Counted from the stretch's first letter, positions 10,901 through 24,836 are shown. The stretch: 64,000 nt of DNA from Gnomoniopsis sp. IMI 355080 (GCA_027946555.1 JAPEVC010000083.1:62001-126000); one strand, 5' to 3'. Numbers and translations are program-made. The notes: generated from the letters alone by a model not told the origin.

Positions 10901-13900
10901 ATAGCTGCGAGACGGGCAAGTGGATTGCGGAGGTCAAGAGGAATGTAGACGGCACCAATGCGCAAAATAGCGAGCATCGAGCAGGCCCAGTCAACTGTTG
11001 GTTGTTGAAAAACAAGCACACGGGCGCCTGAGCCTACGCCGACAGACTTCAGACCCTCTGCGACAGCTTCGACGCGGTCAATCATTTCCGAGTACGTGAG
11101 GCTCCTAGGACTGGAAGCTCCATCAACCAGAGCCACCTGAGATCCGTTGACCTGTGCGACCTCGTCAATGCGATGGGGGAGGGTTTCGGGCCAGTCGGAG
11201 ACCATTTCGGGGCCTAGAAATCACGCAGTTCAGGTGTTTGCTCTTGGTACCATGCTGACTGTGGAAGAGAAGGCAGCAGAGGCAATAGGAGTGGGCTGTA
11301 CTCACTGCGACCGATTGTGATGCCTTTACTGAGCTGCGCGTCTCCGAATATGGGGGCATCTTTTAGGGCGAGAGACCCGTCCATAGTCATGACGTCGAGG
11401 AAGTGGGCGAAGGTTTCCAGGAGGAGATTTGCCGAGCTTTGGTCGTACAGGCTACGCTGGACTCGGATGGCCAAGTAAACGGCATCTGGATTGTCAATAA
11501 TATCCAAAGTAACATCATACGCCGTACGTCCAGGGTGGACGTGATGGTATGCCATCTTGACATTACCCCAGGGTTGGACCTCCTGAGTACCCTGACGGTA
11601 GTCGAAGAAGGCTTGGAAGAATGGACTGTGCATTGAAGACCGCTCGACCTTTAGTTCGGAGAGTAGCACGTCAAATGGCAGACGGGAGCTCCCAAGTGCT
11701 GCGTATGTGATGTCTCGAGCTTCCGAAACGGCCTCTGCAAACGTCTGGTCCGGATTCCTGCGGAATCGCAAGGTCAACAGATTCAGGAAGAATCCGATGC
11801 TACCCTTTATATCGCTCTCGTTGCGGGCCGCGTCCGCAATGCCAATGGTCAAGTCTTGCGTGTCGGAACCCGCCAAGCAGAAAAGCATGGTTTTGAAAGC
11901 AGCCAGGTAAAGATGGAAGGGTGTGGATCGCTGGGACTTGGATAACACTCTGACGCGCTCCAAAACAGCCGGGTCGAGCCACTGTGCAGCCTCTATAGAG
12001 TCGAAAGCGCTCATAGAGACCCTGCACGTGGTTCGAGCCATGGGAAGGAGGGGCAATACCGGAGGTTGCTCGCCGTCGGGAAAGATTCCCTGCCAGTATT
12101 TCAACTCATCCCTCATTTCACCTGCATCGAGGGCTTTGCGTTGGGCAGCGGCAAAGTCTGGATACTGGCGAGGAGGAGGACCAAGCGACTGGCCGTTGTA
12201 GGCTTTCTCGAGGTCGGCAAGGAAGACTTGGAAGCTGGCACCATCCATAACAATATGGTGATAATTGATGAGGAGATAGTGGTCTTGTTCAGACGAGGAT
12301 AATTGCAGAAGCATCAGTCGCATAGTGTCGCCGCTGGCGAGGTCAAATACGTGTCGCTTGAGCAGCCTATACTCGGCCGAAACATCATCCTTGGACGCGA
12401 CCGTCTTCTTCTCAAGGCGCAGGGGTGAGCTGGAAAGGACCTTCTGGTAGGCTTGGCCGGCTTCAGTCTCGTGGGCCACAAAGCAGGTGCGCAGGGCCTC
12501 GTGACGATTAGTGACAATGCGGATAGCCTTTTCGAGGTCGGCCACACGCAGAGGACCGGCCATGTGGTAGGAAAAAGTGACATTGGGGGTCGTCTGGTCC
12601 TCGAGCAGGTGACGAAGAAACCAGAAGCGAGACTGGGGCAGGGAAATACGTTCGCTCTTCAAGAATCTCGTGGGCCTGGGAACAGACCTGGACAGGACGC
12701 CATCTTCTGTTGGAGAGCGAGACGTTGCCGAGGTTGATTTTGGGCCACGGCCGCCCAGAGCCAAGATGGCCGAATCTGACAATTTCTCGAAGCCTTCATT
12801 CTTCGAAGGAATAATGGGGGTTGTTGCAGCAGTTTCCAGTATTGAGCCGTCGTCTGAAGTAGAGCTCGACTCGGGCTTCGATGCGCTGGTATCGTCAGGC
12901 TGAGGCTGAGGCTGAGGCTGATTGCCTTGGGTGGCGCGACGTGCTGACGTAATCTTCGCGGGGCTAGACGACGACAACTTTGAAGATGACTTTTCCGAGG
13001 ACAAAGGCTCAGCGCCACTGGCACCATCACTGTTACTGGCACTTGAAGGCTCGAGTTCTTTGGGCAACTTCTCAAAAGCCCTCTCACAGATCTCGACCAG
13101 CGATGCACCACCGATGATTTTGAGGACAGGCACGTCCACCTTGACCGCCTTGAGGAACCAGGACCGCACCTCGACTGCCACCAACGAGTCGATTCCTAGC
13201 TCCATCAAAGGCGCATCCTGATCGATCACTTGATCTCCCAGCTGCAGCATCGTGCGTAGTGTCGCTGCGAAGGCCTCGCGCAATATGGCCAAGCCTTCTT
13301 CCTTGTTGCTCGCCTTGGGCAGCCGCTGACCTACAGGCAGCGCCCGATTACCCGAGTCGCCGCCTGCTTCCATCCCGTCTTCCGCACTCGTGCTCTCGGT
13401 GATAATCTGGGCGAAGATGGGTGCCACGAACCACGGACCCTTGACGTCTTCATCGTCTGCGTATTTGCGCACGCCCGTCGTCACGCTGACCGCGGGGATG
13501 CCTGCCTGGTCCTCGTCAAACAAAGCATACCCCACTTGAATCGTCTCGGCAATCGACTGGCAGAGGTCTACCTCGGAAATGTGCACCATCTTGTACTTCT
13601 CGAGCTGCTCGCGTACCACAGCTCCTGCGGTCTCGATGTACCCGATTCCGGACACCCGCCCAATGTCAAGCACGGAGCCCGCCAGGCCGCGTCGACGCCG
13701 TTGTCGGACAAGGCCGTGCAGGTAGCCGTTTCCTGCCGCATAATTCGTCTGTCCCGCATTGCCACCAAGACACGTCGCAGATGACAACGGGATGAAGAAG
13801 TCAAGGTCATCGTGGTAGAAGACTTCGTCAAGATTTCGGGTTCCGTCAATCTTTGGTGCCAGCACCCGCCGCATTGCTTCACCCGACATGTTCGAAAAGA

Positions 13901-16900
13901 GTACGTCTTCTAGCACCATAGCTCCGTTGATGACTCCGCCTATGGGTGGACACGTCGCTCTTATGTCTTTGACTACGTCCTGAACACGGCTGATGTCGAG
14001 CACATCCAATGCCATCACCTTGACAGTGCCAACACCCGACCCCTGGAACGAGGCCAGCCACCTCTTATCAATATTTGGGCGTCGGCTTGTCAGCACCACA
14101 CAACCAGCACCGTTCGATACCATCCACTGAGCAAGCGCCTGTCCAAGCTGCCCACTAAGACCAACAAGAAGATAGGTCTTGTCCTTGGAGAAAAGCAGGC
14201 GAGCATCCATCTTGCGTACCACCACCTCCACCTGCCCATCTAGCGGCCAGTGAATACCACTCAATGCGCTAGTCTGGCTGAGTCCTCGCAGCTTCTCAAT
14301 GCTTGTCACCGAGTCTGACTTGATTGGTTTGGCGCTTGACACGACATCTTGGAGCAGATCTTCAAGCCCTAGGTCGCCTAGGCGGTCCATAGGAGGTGGT
14401 GGTGGGGAACGGTGCCTGAAGAGAGCCGATGCATCAACCTTGACGCAATCCTGAGGAAGAGACTGCGAGATTCGAGCACCCAGCTCTCGGGATGGACCGC
14501 CCAGCGTTATGTCAATGAAATTGGTAGGCTGGACCTGACCAAGACGTTTCCTCAAAGCATAGCTGGGAGCGCGAGCATTGATTTTGAACCAAGAGCGCGT
14601 CGCTTCATTCTGCTGATCATCATGGCTGTCACATGAGAAGGTGAAGCGTATCGACTTGGCAGCCCCGACACGCTCTAGAGCCGAGGCAAGTGCATGGTCA
14701 TGTCCAGAAGCATGTACTAGCATGTGGCTGCCTGTGGACAGGGACGACACAAGCGACCTGGCGAGAACCTCGGTCATGATCCCGACGAGGAGGCTGTCTG
14801 TGTCCATTTCGGTTTCCGCAGATAATGGTATTTGCACACTGGCTAAAGGTTGCACCTCAGATGAGTTCGTGGAAGAAAGAATAGCCCGCAGCCTATTGTC
14901 CGTCTTGCCCGTGCCGATGCCGAGGAACAAGAACGTGTCCGTCGCGACGCGCAGAGCTGCCAGACTCGAGCTATGCAGTCTCACGGGACTGTGGCTATCT
15001 GGAAGGCCTTGTCTAGCTTGTCGGCCGGCCATCTGCTCCATCAACACTGGAGGTGTATCATACGAGGGCTTCACGACGCTCACATTCGACTGGCCGACGC
15101 GCAAAAGTTTCGTTATCGCACGTCTCGACGAGTTAATTCGGTCGTCCTGGTCGCCATTTACGACGACCCGGGGGAGCTGGAGCTTTCCGCTGGGGTCGAG
15201 ATACACTTCGGTCTCCTTGGACCACAGGAAGCCACACTGCCGATGGATGGGCGTTGCAAGAGCAGATGGTGGAGCGTCCCACTCATCGAGGGCCACTTGC
15301 CGCAGTACATATTCTGCGATAGCCTTAGACTGGCCGCTATTCTGCTGCTGGGAGCCGCATAGATCGATGTGGTTCAGACTGAGATGAATTTCCTCCATCC
15401 TTAAACTGCGGAGGAAAGCAATGCTCGCCATGTGATACGGCTCTTCTAGCTGAGCTCCCTGGGTAACCCAAGTTACGCTCTTCGCCAGTTCCAACATGCG
15501 TTTAAGGCCGTCCATGGTGGCATCGGTGACATCTTTGAAGATAGGGACGTCCAAATCGACTAGGTTGATGAAAGTGCTCGACGGATTCAGACTCGAAGCC
15601 TCGTCCTCGGTGGGTAATCCTCCGAGAACGATGATCTCTCCACAGAAACGCCTCAAATGATCAGTTAATTCTTCGCTGAACTGTGACGTCTTCAAGGACT
15701 GGTTGCCAAGGATGACGAGGCTCTCAATCTCGATACGCGACCCCGACGATGACGCAGAAAGGGGTCGCTGCAGTATTTTCACCCTGTCGTCGACGGCTTG
15801 GGATGCAATGACGGACATGGGCCAAACTGCACCGCTGATTTCGGGCGTAATGGCATCCACTCCACCGAAACCTGTCTTGCGTAGAGCATTGTGCCACATA
15901 CTGGGCGTCATGGGGGGCGACAGTCGCCGGCCGTCGTTGACACCGGGCCGCCACCCGGAAATACTGCCCAGGATGCTGTGGTAGCGCACTGGAGCCTGCG
16001 AAGTAATACCCATCAAAATCAAGTAGCCGCCGGGTCTGAGGAGCTTCCGAGCGTTGTCCAGCAAGGTCTGCACAAATTCGGCGGCGTCTAAAATCAGCAA
16101 ATTTGAGGCGATTATGATGTCGTACGAATGTGGTTCATATCCCTGACTGGTGGGTGTCTTTTCCGCGTCGAACTTCTTGAAAGTCATCTTGTGACTGTAT
16201 GCCGCGAAATTGGCTGCAGCCTGTGGAAAGTGCTCGTCCGACACGTCGGTATAAGTATATGAAGAAAATTTGTTGTCCAAATGCTCGAGGACGTTCGCCG
16301 TGACGCCGCCTCCACCAGCACCGATCTCGAGGATCCTGCTATGCGGATAGCGAAAAGTCACTTGTTTGACCATTTGAGCCAAGAAGGAATGGTATTGCGA
16401 AAATCCAAGTGCGTTTTCGTACCAGCTCTGGATCGTGGCAGGAAGGAGCAGATGCTCTATCGAGGCTGTCTCTCCTCGAACAGCAGCTGGCAAATGATCA
16501 CCCATCGCGTGGAGGAGTCTCATATCAATAGAGTCACCGCTATATTTGCTGATCAAAGCATGAATCTCTTCTCCGCTGTCTTGCGCCCATGCCTTTCTGA
16601 TGGTAGGGTGCTGGCCCCTGGACGCCATGGTCAACACCTCGTCTATCCAGGAGAGGTAGTGCACCCAATGTGGATGCAATTCATTTGATGTCCATTCGGC
16701 CTCGCTAAGCTCCGTCTTCCACTTGCGAAAGAAGTAATATGCCACTCTCTCGCACACATTGGCTAGTTCAATTTCAAGCGGAGACGGGCACGCGTTCTTC
16801 ACCACGGTAGCTCCATCGGGAAGATACATTCCCAATTCCACGTTCGTAAACATGACGCGATCGTCATCTTTTGTGGCCGGGGCAAATGGCTTCATGCCCA

Positions 16901-19900
16901 AGTCTTCGATCTGAACCATTGCGTGCTGGCCTTCTGGCTCAAACATATCAATGTTCGCTGACAAGCTCTCCGACTCGGCATCAAGCTCGGCACACACGGG
17001 CAGCTGCGCGCCTGCAGAGGCAGACACGTGAGGATTTACACGAATGCAAGCAATACGTGTTGGGACCTGGAGGGACCAAAGGCGCCCATCACCAGGGGCC
17101 GAGTACGCCAGGAAGGCTGACTGGAAGGCCACGTCGAGGGTGCTTGGATGGACCAAGTACTCGGATTGCTTGTCTATGTCGTCTTGAAAATATGTGTCAA
17201 GCAATGCCGCTGAGGAATTCAGCTTCCGCCGCAACGATGAGAGCGTCCTGAATGGGCCTCGATAGTTGTATCCTAGGTCCGCCAGTGTCGAGTAGAAATA
17301 GTCGACATCATGTGAGGTCATATTGTAGTCCTCTGTTGGTGTGGAAGACAGAGCGGCCGCGTTCGGCCTGCCAAACACGATACGGATGGTGCCGCTAGCC
17401 ATGAGGTCCATTTCTTGGTCCGAGCCTGCGCCAAGTAGAGGAGTGGAGTAACAGGCGAATTCAGCAGTGGTGTAGTCCTGGTAGTGCTGAGCTGATGTGA
17501 GCGCCACGAGCGTCTCCACGCCATTGGTGTCGCCCTCCTCAAAGATGATGGCCCGTGGGATGAGGAGATTGTGGAGTTCAAAGAGCTCGACTGAGTTCTG
17601 CTTCTCCGCGGCAAGATGCTTGGCTGCTTCGAAGGCCATGCCCACGTATCCCGCCGCCGGGAAAACCATCTGTCCTTGCAACTGGTGTCCAGCAAGCCAC
17701 GACACTTCGGACGGCTTGAGTACGTTGGACCAGTGCAAATCGTGCAAGTTGGAGTTGGGAGACAGGTAACCAAGGATTTCATGAGGCCCTCCCGACTTGC
17801 GGTGCCGCATTTTCCGAGAGACGCGAGACTCGGCCCAGTAGGTCCTGTTGTGCTGCCATTGATACTTTGGCAGGCCTATGACCAACCGTGGAATACGTGA
17901 ATGGGCTCCAATCATGACTTTTTCATAGGCCCGGAAATCCACCAGTTTCGGCAGGTTCGCCCACATGAAGCCCAGCGCATCCGCAAAGGCCTCGACGTCG
18001 TCCTTTCCGCGACTGAGGACACCAGTGTACGGGATCTGCGCAGGCCGGACTTCAGTCATGTTCTGGGTGGCAGGCCCCTTGAGAGCCGGATGCGGGCCGA
18101 CCTCGACGGCAAGATTGAGGTCCGCAAAGCTGGCGACGGCGTTCGAAACGGCATGGCAGAAGAGTACTGTGTTGCACATATTGTCTCGCCAGTAGATATC
18201 CTGTATATCTTCGGAAGGTTCTAGTGGTTCCGGAGAGCCGGTCACACTAGAGAACCACGCCGGCGCGTTGGCAGGTCGATCTTTATTGACTTTAACGCCG
18301 CAGTCTCGTAGAGCCCGGACGTATGGGTCGCCAGATGCTATCATGTGGTGTGAATGATAAGCCATATCCACTTTACTGTAACATGCACAAAGTCAGCATC
18401 GGTGCTTCTCTAAGCCAATGTTCTCGTTGATCTAGCAACACAGAGAATAACTCGTCATACTGAAGTGTTGAGGGGAGGGTGTGTCTTGGGAGGCTTACAG
18501 GATCCTTGCGAATATCTTCTCCTCGTCAAATACCTTCTTAGCGTGAAGGATAGCATCATGATCTCCGGACAGCGTCACGCTTGCGGAACTGTTGTGGGCG
18601 GCAACGGCCAAACGGCCCCTGAATCGCCTAAGGTTAACCAGCTCCTGAGCATCTTCCCAGGAGGTTCCCACCGCAAGCATAGCACCTTTCTTCACAGCGC
18701 TACCGTGAGCAGGAATACCTGCATAAAGACCCCGGTAGTAGGCGACGCGGATGCTGTCCATGTCGGAGAGGAAACCTGCAGCATAAGCTGCGCCGATCTC
18801 GCCCGACGAGTGACCAACTACAGCGGCGAATGTGATGCCGGCAGCTCGCAACAGGTCAACCATGACCACCTGAACCGCGAGGCATAGGGGCTGTGAGAGC
18901 GCCGCTTCGGCTATACGAGATGTCTCGTCCCCAGCGAGCATCTCTTCGACTAGGCTCCATGCAGGCCGATGGGCAGGCGGCAGCGTGTCGAGCGCTTCCT
19001 CGAGTGCCTCTACTCGCTTGCGCACGAATGCCGAGGCTCGGATCAGCGCGGCGCCCATGGCCGGCCATTGTGCGCCCTGCCCTGTGAAGACACCCAACAG
19101 GCATGGCGTGCTGGTCTTGGTGTTAGATCGGATGCCAACGGCTGCACCGGGTTTTGTGGACAGTTCGATGAGCTTGGCATCGATCATGGATGCCAGCTGC
19201 TCGATATTCGATGCTGCAAAGGTTGTCTTGTAGGGAAAATGGCTTCTGCGCGACCGGAGAGTCCACGCGAGGTCGGCTGCGTTGATAGTTGCGTGATGTT
19301 CGTGCAGATGAACAGAGTAGGCCTGCAGCTGGGACACCAAGGCCGCCTCGGACAACGCCGAAAAGACAAATGGGGAGACGCACGGCCCTTCGTGGGCCGC
19401 AGAGGAGGAGGATGGCAGTGCTGAGGGTTCCTGTTGGAATTGCTCCAGGATGGCGTGGGCATTCGCGCCTCCAAAGCCGAAGCTGTTGACACTAACCCGA
19501 CGAGGCACGCCTTGGGCGAGATCTGGCCACGGCATCACCTGCGTCGGGACACAGACGCCGTTGTAGAAAGGCTCAACGCGAGGATTCAAGCGATTGAAGT
19601 GGAGATTTGGTGTCACCAGGCCGTTTTGGACCAGGGCGGCCCCCTTCAACAGCCCAGCAAGCCCGGCCGCCCCTTCCAGGTGACCAATAAGCGTCTTCAC
19701 AGATCCAACGTAGAGAGGAGGCTCCGTCCCGGCTTTCACGTGCTTGCCGAATGTTTCATAGATTGCCGCGGACTCCCTCGAGTCTCCTGTCTGTGTTCCG
19801 GTCCCGTGAGCTTCGAAGAACTGTGGTCGGTCATCCGGATTGTTGTCAGGGTCTAAGCCGGCCCGTGCATATGTCTGGTGGATGAGCGCCACCTGAGCGT

Positions 19901-20765
19901 CCGTGTTGGGAACGGTCAGGCCATTTGAGAAGCCGTCCTGGTTGGCTCCTGTCTCACGCACAATGCACTCGATATGGTCCCCGTCAGCAATGGCATCGCT
20001 AAGTAGCTTGAGGACCACTACGGCTACGCCCTCGCCACGAGCGTACCCGTCCGCATCGGCATCCCACATCCGGGACTTGCCCGTCGGCGAGAGCATCTTT
20101 AGTTTACTCTCACCAATGAACATTTCAGGATTAAGGATGACTTGCGTGCCGGTGGCTACGGCTACGCGCGACTCGCCGGTCCGCAAGGCTTTTATACTTT
20201 GATGGACAGCAATCAAGCTAGAAGAGCAGGCTGTATCGATAGTCATGCTTGGCCCATGCCAATCGAAAAAGTAAGAGACGCGGTTGGAGATGATAGCGCG
20301 GCTCGTGCCGGTCGCAAAATATGTAGGCATAGAGTTATGGTCGCGCGTAACCGTGTCGTTATAGTCCGCAGTCATGGTGCCTGCGTATACGGCAGTATCG
20401 GAGCCCTTTAGGGCCTCGAGAGTGTGACCCCCTGCCTCAAGTGCTTCGTATACTGTCTCGAGAAGGAGGCGTTGCTGCGGATCGATCGAGTCGGCCTCGT
20501 TAGGGCTGATATTGAAGAAGGCCGCATCGAATAAACAGACGTCTTCTTTGAGGAGATAAGCGTGCCGGACGTTGGTGGTACCATGATGGCTGCCATCTGG
20601 GTGGTAGAAGGTTGCTGTGTCGAAGCGGTCCGCCGGTATCTCACTCGACAGATCAGTCGGGCTCTTAAGGAGTTCCCATAATGCCGCTGGGGAGCTGGCA
20701 CCGCCTGGGAAACGACAAGCACTCCCCACGATGGCAACTGGTTCCGGGATTTGGTTGGACTTCAT
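7996..20765 (-). CDS. hybrid PKS-NRPS (KS-AT-DH-MT-ER0-KR-ACP-C-A-T-R)
   Basis: Core synthase of the cluster: a highly reducing iterative PKS fused to one NRPS module, 4,110 aa. Exons on the minus strand: 20765-18499, 18375-11306, 11213-10502 and 10279-7996 (12,333 nt). Domains by approximate residue: KS 8-430 (Cys180 in DTACSSS, EAHGTGTQ, GSVKTLIGH); AT 555-890 (GHSSGE, Ser near 653; YHSHHM just after intron 1); DH 955-1260 (His near 986 in WLAGHQLQG, LDVAFQS); C-MT near 1437 (LEIGAGGGG, looks active); a non-catalytic stretch where ER would be; KR near 2157 (LVGLSGQLG, Ser-Tyr-Asn present); ACP near 2483 (LGIDSL); a Ser/Gln-Pro-rich linker; C near 2664-3112 (HHIVMDG); A 3113-3600 (YTSGSTGTPKG, YGPTE, VDRKA); T near 3690 (GGNSLL); R from about 3776. 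The missing ER activity fits the trans-ER gene next to it. It should make a methylated polyketide-aminoacyl chain. The amino acid cannot be predicted reliably. In R, YAASK is kept but the glycine-rich loop is altered, so the release mode is open. Confidence 0.97.
12897..12921 (-). repeat. 6-bp microsatellite in the PKS-NRPS linker
   Basis: About four copies of a GCTGAG-type hexamer encode a Gln-Pro run within the Ser-rich linker between ACP and C domain. It is a likely length-variable spot that should not disturb either domain. Confidence 0.75.
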
Positions 20766-21690
20766 CTTGGGCAGCTGAGGAAAAGTTCAACAGAGCCGGT
20801 GCAGTAAAGTGATTCTTTGTTAAACAGACGCAACAGCAGAACCATGATAGTATTGGCCCAGCTCGACTCAGACAACCACGGAATATGGAGAAAGTGTATT
20901 CGAGGTATATAGCTACAGAATTGACCCTTCATGGATGAGGATCCTATTACTATGTCTCCGAATGGTCCAAGGGCTGTCACTACCTCACTTCTGTCCTGCA
21001 GCCGGCGTTTTGATACGACTGACTCCAGCGGCGACAGCCCGGTGTGGATTGGTGCCGACTGAAGGCGTCTCGAAACACATTATCGGTCGACTAGTTCAAA
21101 ATTATACACACCTTTGATTGGGTGTCGATACGAGTCCATGGCCGTTGTAATCGGCTAGATATGTTGCATTTAATCTGGAAGACACCCCTGGTAATACTAT
21201 ATTACCCGATGCTCCAGAGGTGATGCGGTAGGGGCTCAGCCTAGATAGCAAACTCCCCGAAGCGTATGTCTGTCGCAATCGTCGTTTGCTGGACAACCTT
21301 CTGTGGCAAAGAACGAATGCAGTGTTCCCACGCGAAGGTGACTCAACTCGAAAACTTTTGATTGGCGCCCCTACCCCTCGTCCTCCACGATTGTTGAGGT
21401 GCCCCAGCATGTTGAAAGAGTCCGAAGAGATGAACACAATCACAAACATGGGCTACATACCTACCTACTTAGATCGGCCTCTTTCTGGGCTGAATAAAAC
21501 TGTATTTGTAAACAATGAACACGTAGGAACTGCAAGAATCACAATTTATTTGGCGTTTCGTAACGATTGCGGATTAAAAAAAGTTGGCTCACTTCAAACT
21601 GCTCATTGACCTTGCGCAGTGAGACGATCTAATCCCAGACTTACTTGCTCTATTCGATTTCAAAGTTTTGAACTGGGCCTTTACCTTGAT
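20766..21690. other. PKS-NRPS upstream region
   Basis: Promoter side of the PKS-NRPS (start at 20765, minus strand). No believable gene. It includes several CGG/CCG triplets of the kind Zn2Cys6 regulators bind (around 21000-21060), but I cannot define a site. Confidence 0.4.
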
Positions 21691-22128
21691 CTATTGCACT
21701 TGACCTAGTTTCTGTGCCGTCTCCAGATCAGCCTTCAACAGTCCCATGACTACATCCTGCTCTGGTAGTGTGTATGGGCCCAAAAAACAGGATGGCGTGT
21801 TCCTCCAAGAATTTGGCATCATCCATGAATCCATTTATCTTGACAAGACTCAAAACAAGGTTTGAATTTGTGGACTGCTCAGTTGGTGCCAGGTATATCG
21901 TCATGAACAAATTCCAGATGGGCCCCAGTACTGCCCGTCAAATACAGCATTTTCAATGCCATTCTCGATCAAAGCTTTACCCACCGGCCCGACAGACTCC
22001 CAACCCATGAAAGCCTCTAGAAGCATACAGTAAATACTTGTAGTTGACACGATTCCATGAATGCAATTGTACCGACCGTGCGGCAACCTGAATGCGAGAT
22101 CTTCAACCTTGGATTCAAGAAAGATCAT
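21691..22128 (-). pseudogene. possible frameshifted gene relic between PKS-NRPS and ER
   Basis: Three overlapping open stretches on the minus strand, in three successive frames, read as one continuous protein-like sequence. They run from MIFLESKVEDLAFRLPHG at 22128, through FMDDAKFLEEHAILFFGP, to a plausible C-terminus (DVVMGLLKADLETAQKLG) with a stop at 21691. The frame changes fall near two GGGCCC sites (about 21777 and 21920). I do not recognise the family. No splice sites explain the frame changes, so decay by small indels is the simplest reading; sequencing errors or a chance arrangement remain possible. Confidence 0.35.
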
Positions 22129-22278
22129 TTACAATTCGAGGACAACAATATATTGAAGGTGAGATCAAATCATAGCTGACGTATGTGTTTCCATAAATAC
22201 CCACAACGATGCCTACGCGTAGTGCTTTCATTTGCTTCAAATGCCTGGTCCCCATTTAGCCCGGTACAAAGTTTTCTC

Positions 22279-23492
22279 CTATGCGACGAGGTAGACTAAT
22301 TTTTGGCCCGAAAGGGGCTGTTTTCGAATAGTATCGACCCCTTCCATGACACCTTGCCAGCCACCCTGCATAGACTTGACCGGATGAGGCTCGATTAAGC
22401 CGCGATTCATGAGAGCCTGTACAGCGGTGAACTGCTTCGCGCCAGCCTCGCGATACTTAGGATCCGCATCCCGATGGTACTCGCCGCTGAGGAACACAGG
22501 CCCACCAAATATACTCAACACCATGAACCAACTGGGCTCTACGGTCAGAGGGCGTGTCTGTGCTACCTTGTCTCGGAAGGGCTCGAGTGTCACGTAGCGA
22601 CCACCGGCGCGGCCCATGGCTTCGTAACAAAGCTGCGTAGTGTCGGCTTGGGTAACGCAGTCGAGGGCGTAGCCCAACTCATTATTTGTATAAGCCCGGA
22701 TGTCCTCTGCGCAAGTCGGACTATGGTAGTCGAAAACTTTCTCGGCGCCGAAACGAAGAACAAGATCAAAGTTGGCGGGTGAGCAGGTTGCGATCGGGCG
22801 CAATCCAGCACTGATTGGTAGGGAATTAGCTTGAGATTCTGCTTCTGACCCTGTGTGATACAATCAGGGGCTCACAAAGATTGAGGAGACACTTACAGCT
22901 TCGCCAACTGAATTGCTCTCGTACCGGTGGCAGTGCTGCCACCTGCCACGAGGACAAATTCAGGGTCTTGAACAGCCTGTTTCGCAGAGCCATCAACATT
23001 TACCAGAGAAGCCGGCATTTTCAACTCTTCGAACAGGCCCATGGCCGCGGTGGCGACTCCGAGACCAAGCCCGGAAGCCTCGGAGAAGGACATGTCGCCA
23101 GGAATCTTCAGAAGCACGTCGGCGCACGCCCCTACATACTCGGCAAAGGCACCGATGAAGGGTTGTTGCTTGTTCATGCCATACACCATGCCGGCAACAC
23201 GATCACCAATCGAAAATCGGCCCGAGGCAATCGTGTCCTCGCCCAGTGCGACAACGGTGCCGGCAAAGTCATGGCCTTGGACAGACCCCGGAACCGGGCT
23301 GAAATCGAGCATCTTCGCGTCTGCTGGATTGATGGCCACTGCCGCGGTCTTCACAAGCACCATATCAGGAGCGAGTGTCGGTAAGGGGACGTCGTGCTTG
23401 ATAGTCATTATTCCGGCTTCTTGCGCCACCAGGGCTGTCTGCTGCCGAGGCAACGAGGACACTAGGTCTGCTGAGATCATCGTGTTGTTCAA
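22279..23492 (-). CDS. trans-acting enoyl reductase (medium-chain dehydrogenase fold)
   Basis: Stand-alone enoyl reductase of the LovC-type MDR group that works with PKSs whose own ER is inactive. 375 aa from exons 23492-22897 and 22810-22279 (1,128 nt); intron 22811-22896. Visible features: the N-terminal GroES-like part (VAINPADAKMLDF, GHDFAGTVVALG, GDRVAG), the nucleotide-binding segment interrupted by the intron (AGGSTATGTRAIQLAKL, then AGLRPIATCSPANFDLV) and FGAEKVFDYH. Length matches the family. The alternative acceptor at the first CAG would bring an early stop, which fixes the splice site. It lies immediately upstream of the PKS-NRPS on the same strand and should reduce chosen enoyl intermediates by NADPH during chain growth. 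Confidence 0.93.
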
Positions 23493-24836
23493 TGTGGTGT
23501 TGTTAATGCGCTTGGAGTAGTTGATTATTTTTTATTCCGTGAAAAAAAAAATCAAAGGCACAGAACGAAATGCTTTAGCTAAATTGATGTAGACTTGTAA
23601 CGACTCGACGCACATCTTGCTCCGGAAGCATCGAACTTCTATCTCCATTCTAATGGGCCGATGAACGACGAAAGTGTGTAAGCCAATTCACTTCCTGGTA
23701 TTTTGGAGTGTGGGCCTCGACTTCCCACGTAATGTCGCCGACGAATGTTGTTCGGCGATTTTTGACACAAACTGGCGTCTGGGTCTTTCTCTAGGCGCCT
23801 CGGTATATAAGTTTATCATTGTAAACATGCGTTGGCGTAGAGAGCGCCACTACGCAACGTCAATCATACAAATTACAGAAAGGACCTCGGAAGCCAAATG
23901 CTTTCTGACAGTGAAGTGTGTGAGGGGTGTGAGGGACGCCCAGCAGCTTACGTCAAGCAACCGAAAGGCAGAACAACCGATCTAGTTCCGGGCAATTGGG
24001 TATAAATGAGATTTTCCAAGTATTGAATGTATATTCTTCACCTAGACAGCCGATTGAATGTGGATCATGGATAATTACTGCTGTTACTGAGGCTACTATG
24101 TACGCTTCATTAGCCTGTTTGCTATACGACTTCTTTCATCTAGCAATCACGCGGATCATATCTTGTTCTAGGTGAAAAAGTCGTACATCGATGCTTCCGG
24201 GGAATTTTGGAATAACGCGCATGGAGATTATATCGCGTGATTTGCCGGGTGCCGAGTGAATCGAATAACACACGAGCAGGGTTAGGAAAATAGCAGGTCT
24301 TCCAAACTAGGGGTCCAAGTTGTCAGTCACAATGTTCGAGTAATTGTCAACAGAGTCCTGCCCCGGCCCCCTCCCACCCATTCCAATGCACGTGTACATA
24401 TCTTCCCACGTGCATGGCGTGGTTACTAATCCCAATCCGTTCAGGTGCATGCTTCACCAGGTTGACGGATTTCTCCTTTGGGTTGGGCGATTGCTGTCAG
24501 ATGGGCTCGAAGCGCAGCCAAAGCCACAATCCCAATATGCATGTATCCTAAGCTCTAGGCAGGGCTTTTCCGACACCCTTTCAGGGTTATCCAAGCGTGG
24601 TGCGGCATGACTGCATGAGCAGCGACATGATAGAGGTACGTAGGCGGCCGCAAGTCACCAAAAGTACTTCTCGTTACAAGACTTCAAAGTCATCCAAGTC
24701 TCGCGCTATGTCATGGGAGCATCCGGGCACTCGCTCATGGATATCATGTAGAAGTTGGGACTTTTCCAAATATCCATAATTTTAATCTTGACTTCTATCC
24801 ATCAACTTGGGTTGTGCAGGTGTAACCCTCCTGATC
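23493..24836. other. divergent promoter region, ER and regulator
   Basis: 1.3 kb between the enoyl reductase (minus) and the Zn2Cys6 regulator (plus). Short ORFs look spurious. A GCCGACGAA site near 23743 resembles the CGWCGGAG motif seen elsewhere but is not a full match. Confidence 0.45.

Noticed and set aside
12313..19492. Many long ORFs antisense to the PKS-NRPS
   Set aside because: High-GC coding sequence of the synthase produces long open frames on the opposite strand; none has domain features.
7996..20765. Assignment of the cluster to a cytochalasan pathway
   Set aside because: A PKS-NRPS, trans-ER and BBE oxidase fit, but the P450s, Baeyer-Villiger enzyme, hydrolase and pericyclase of those clusters are not seen.
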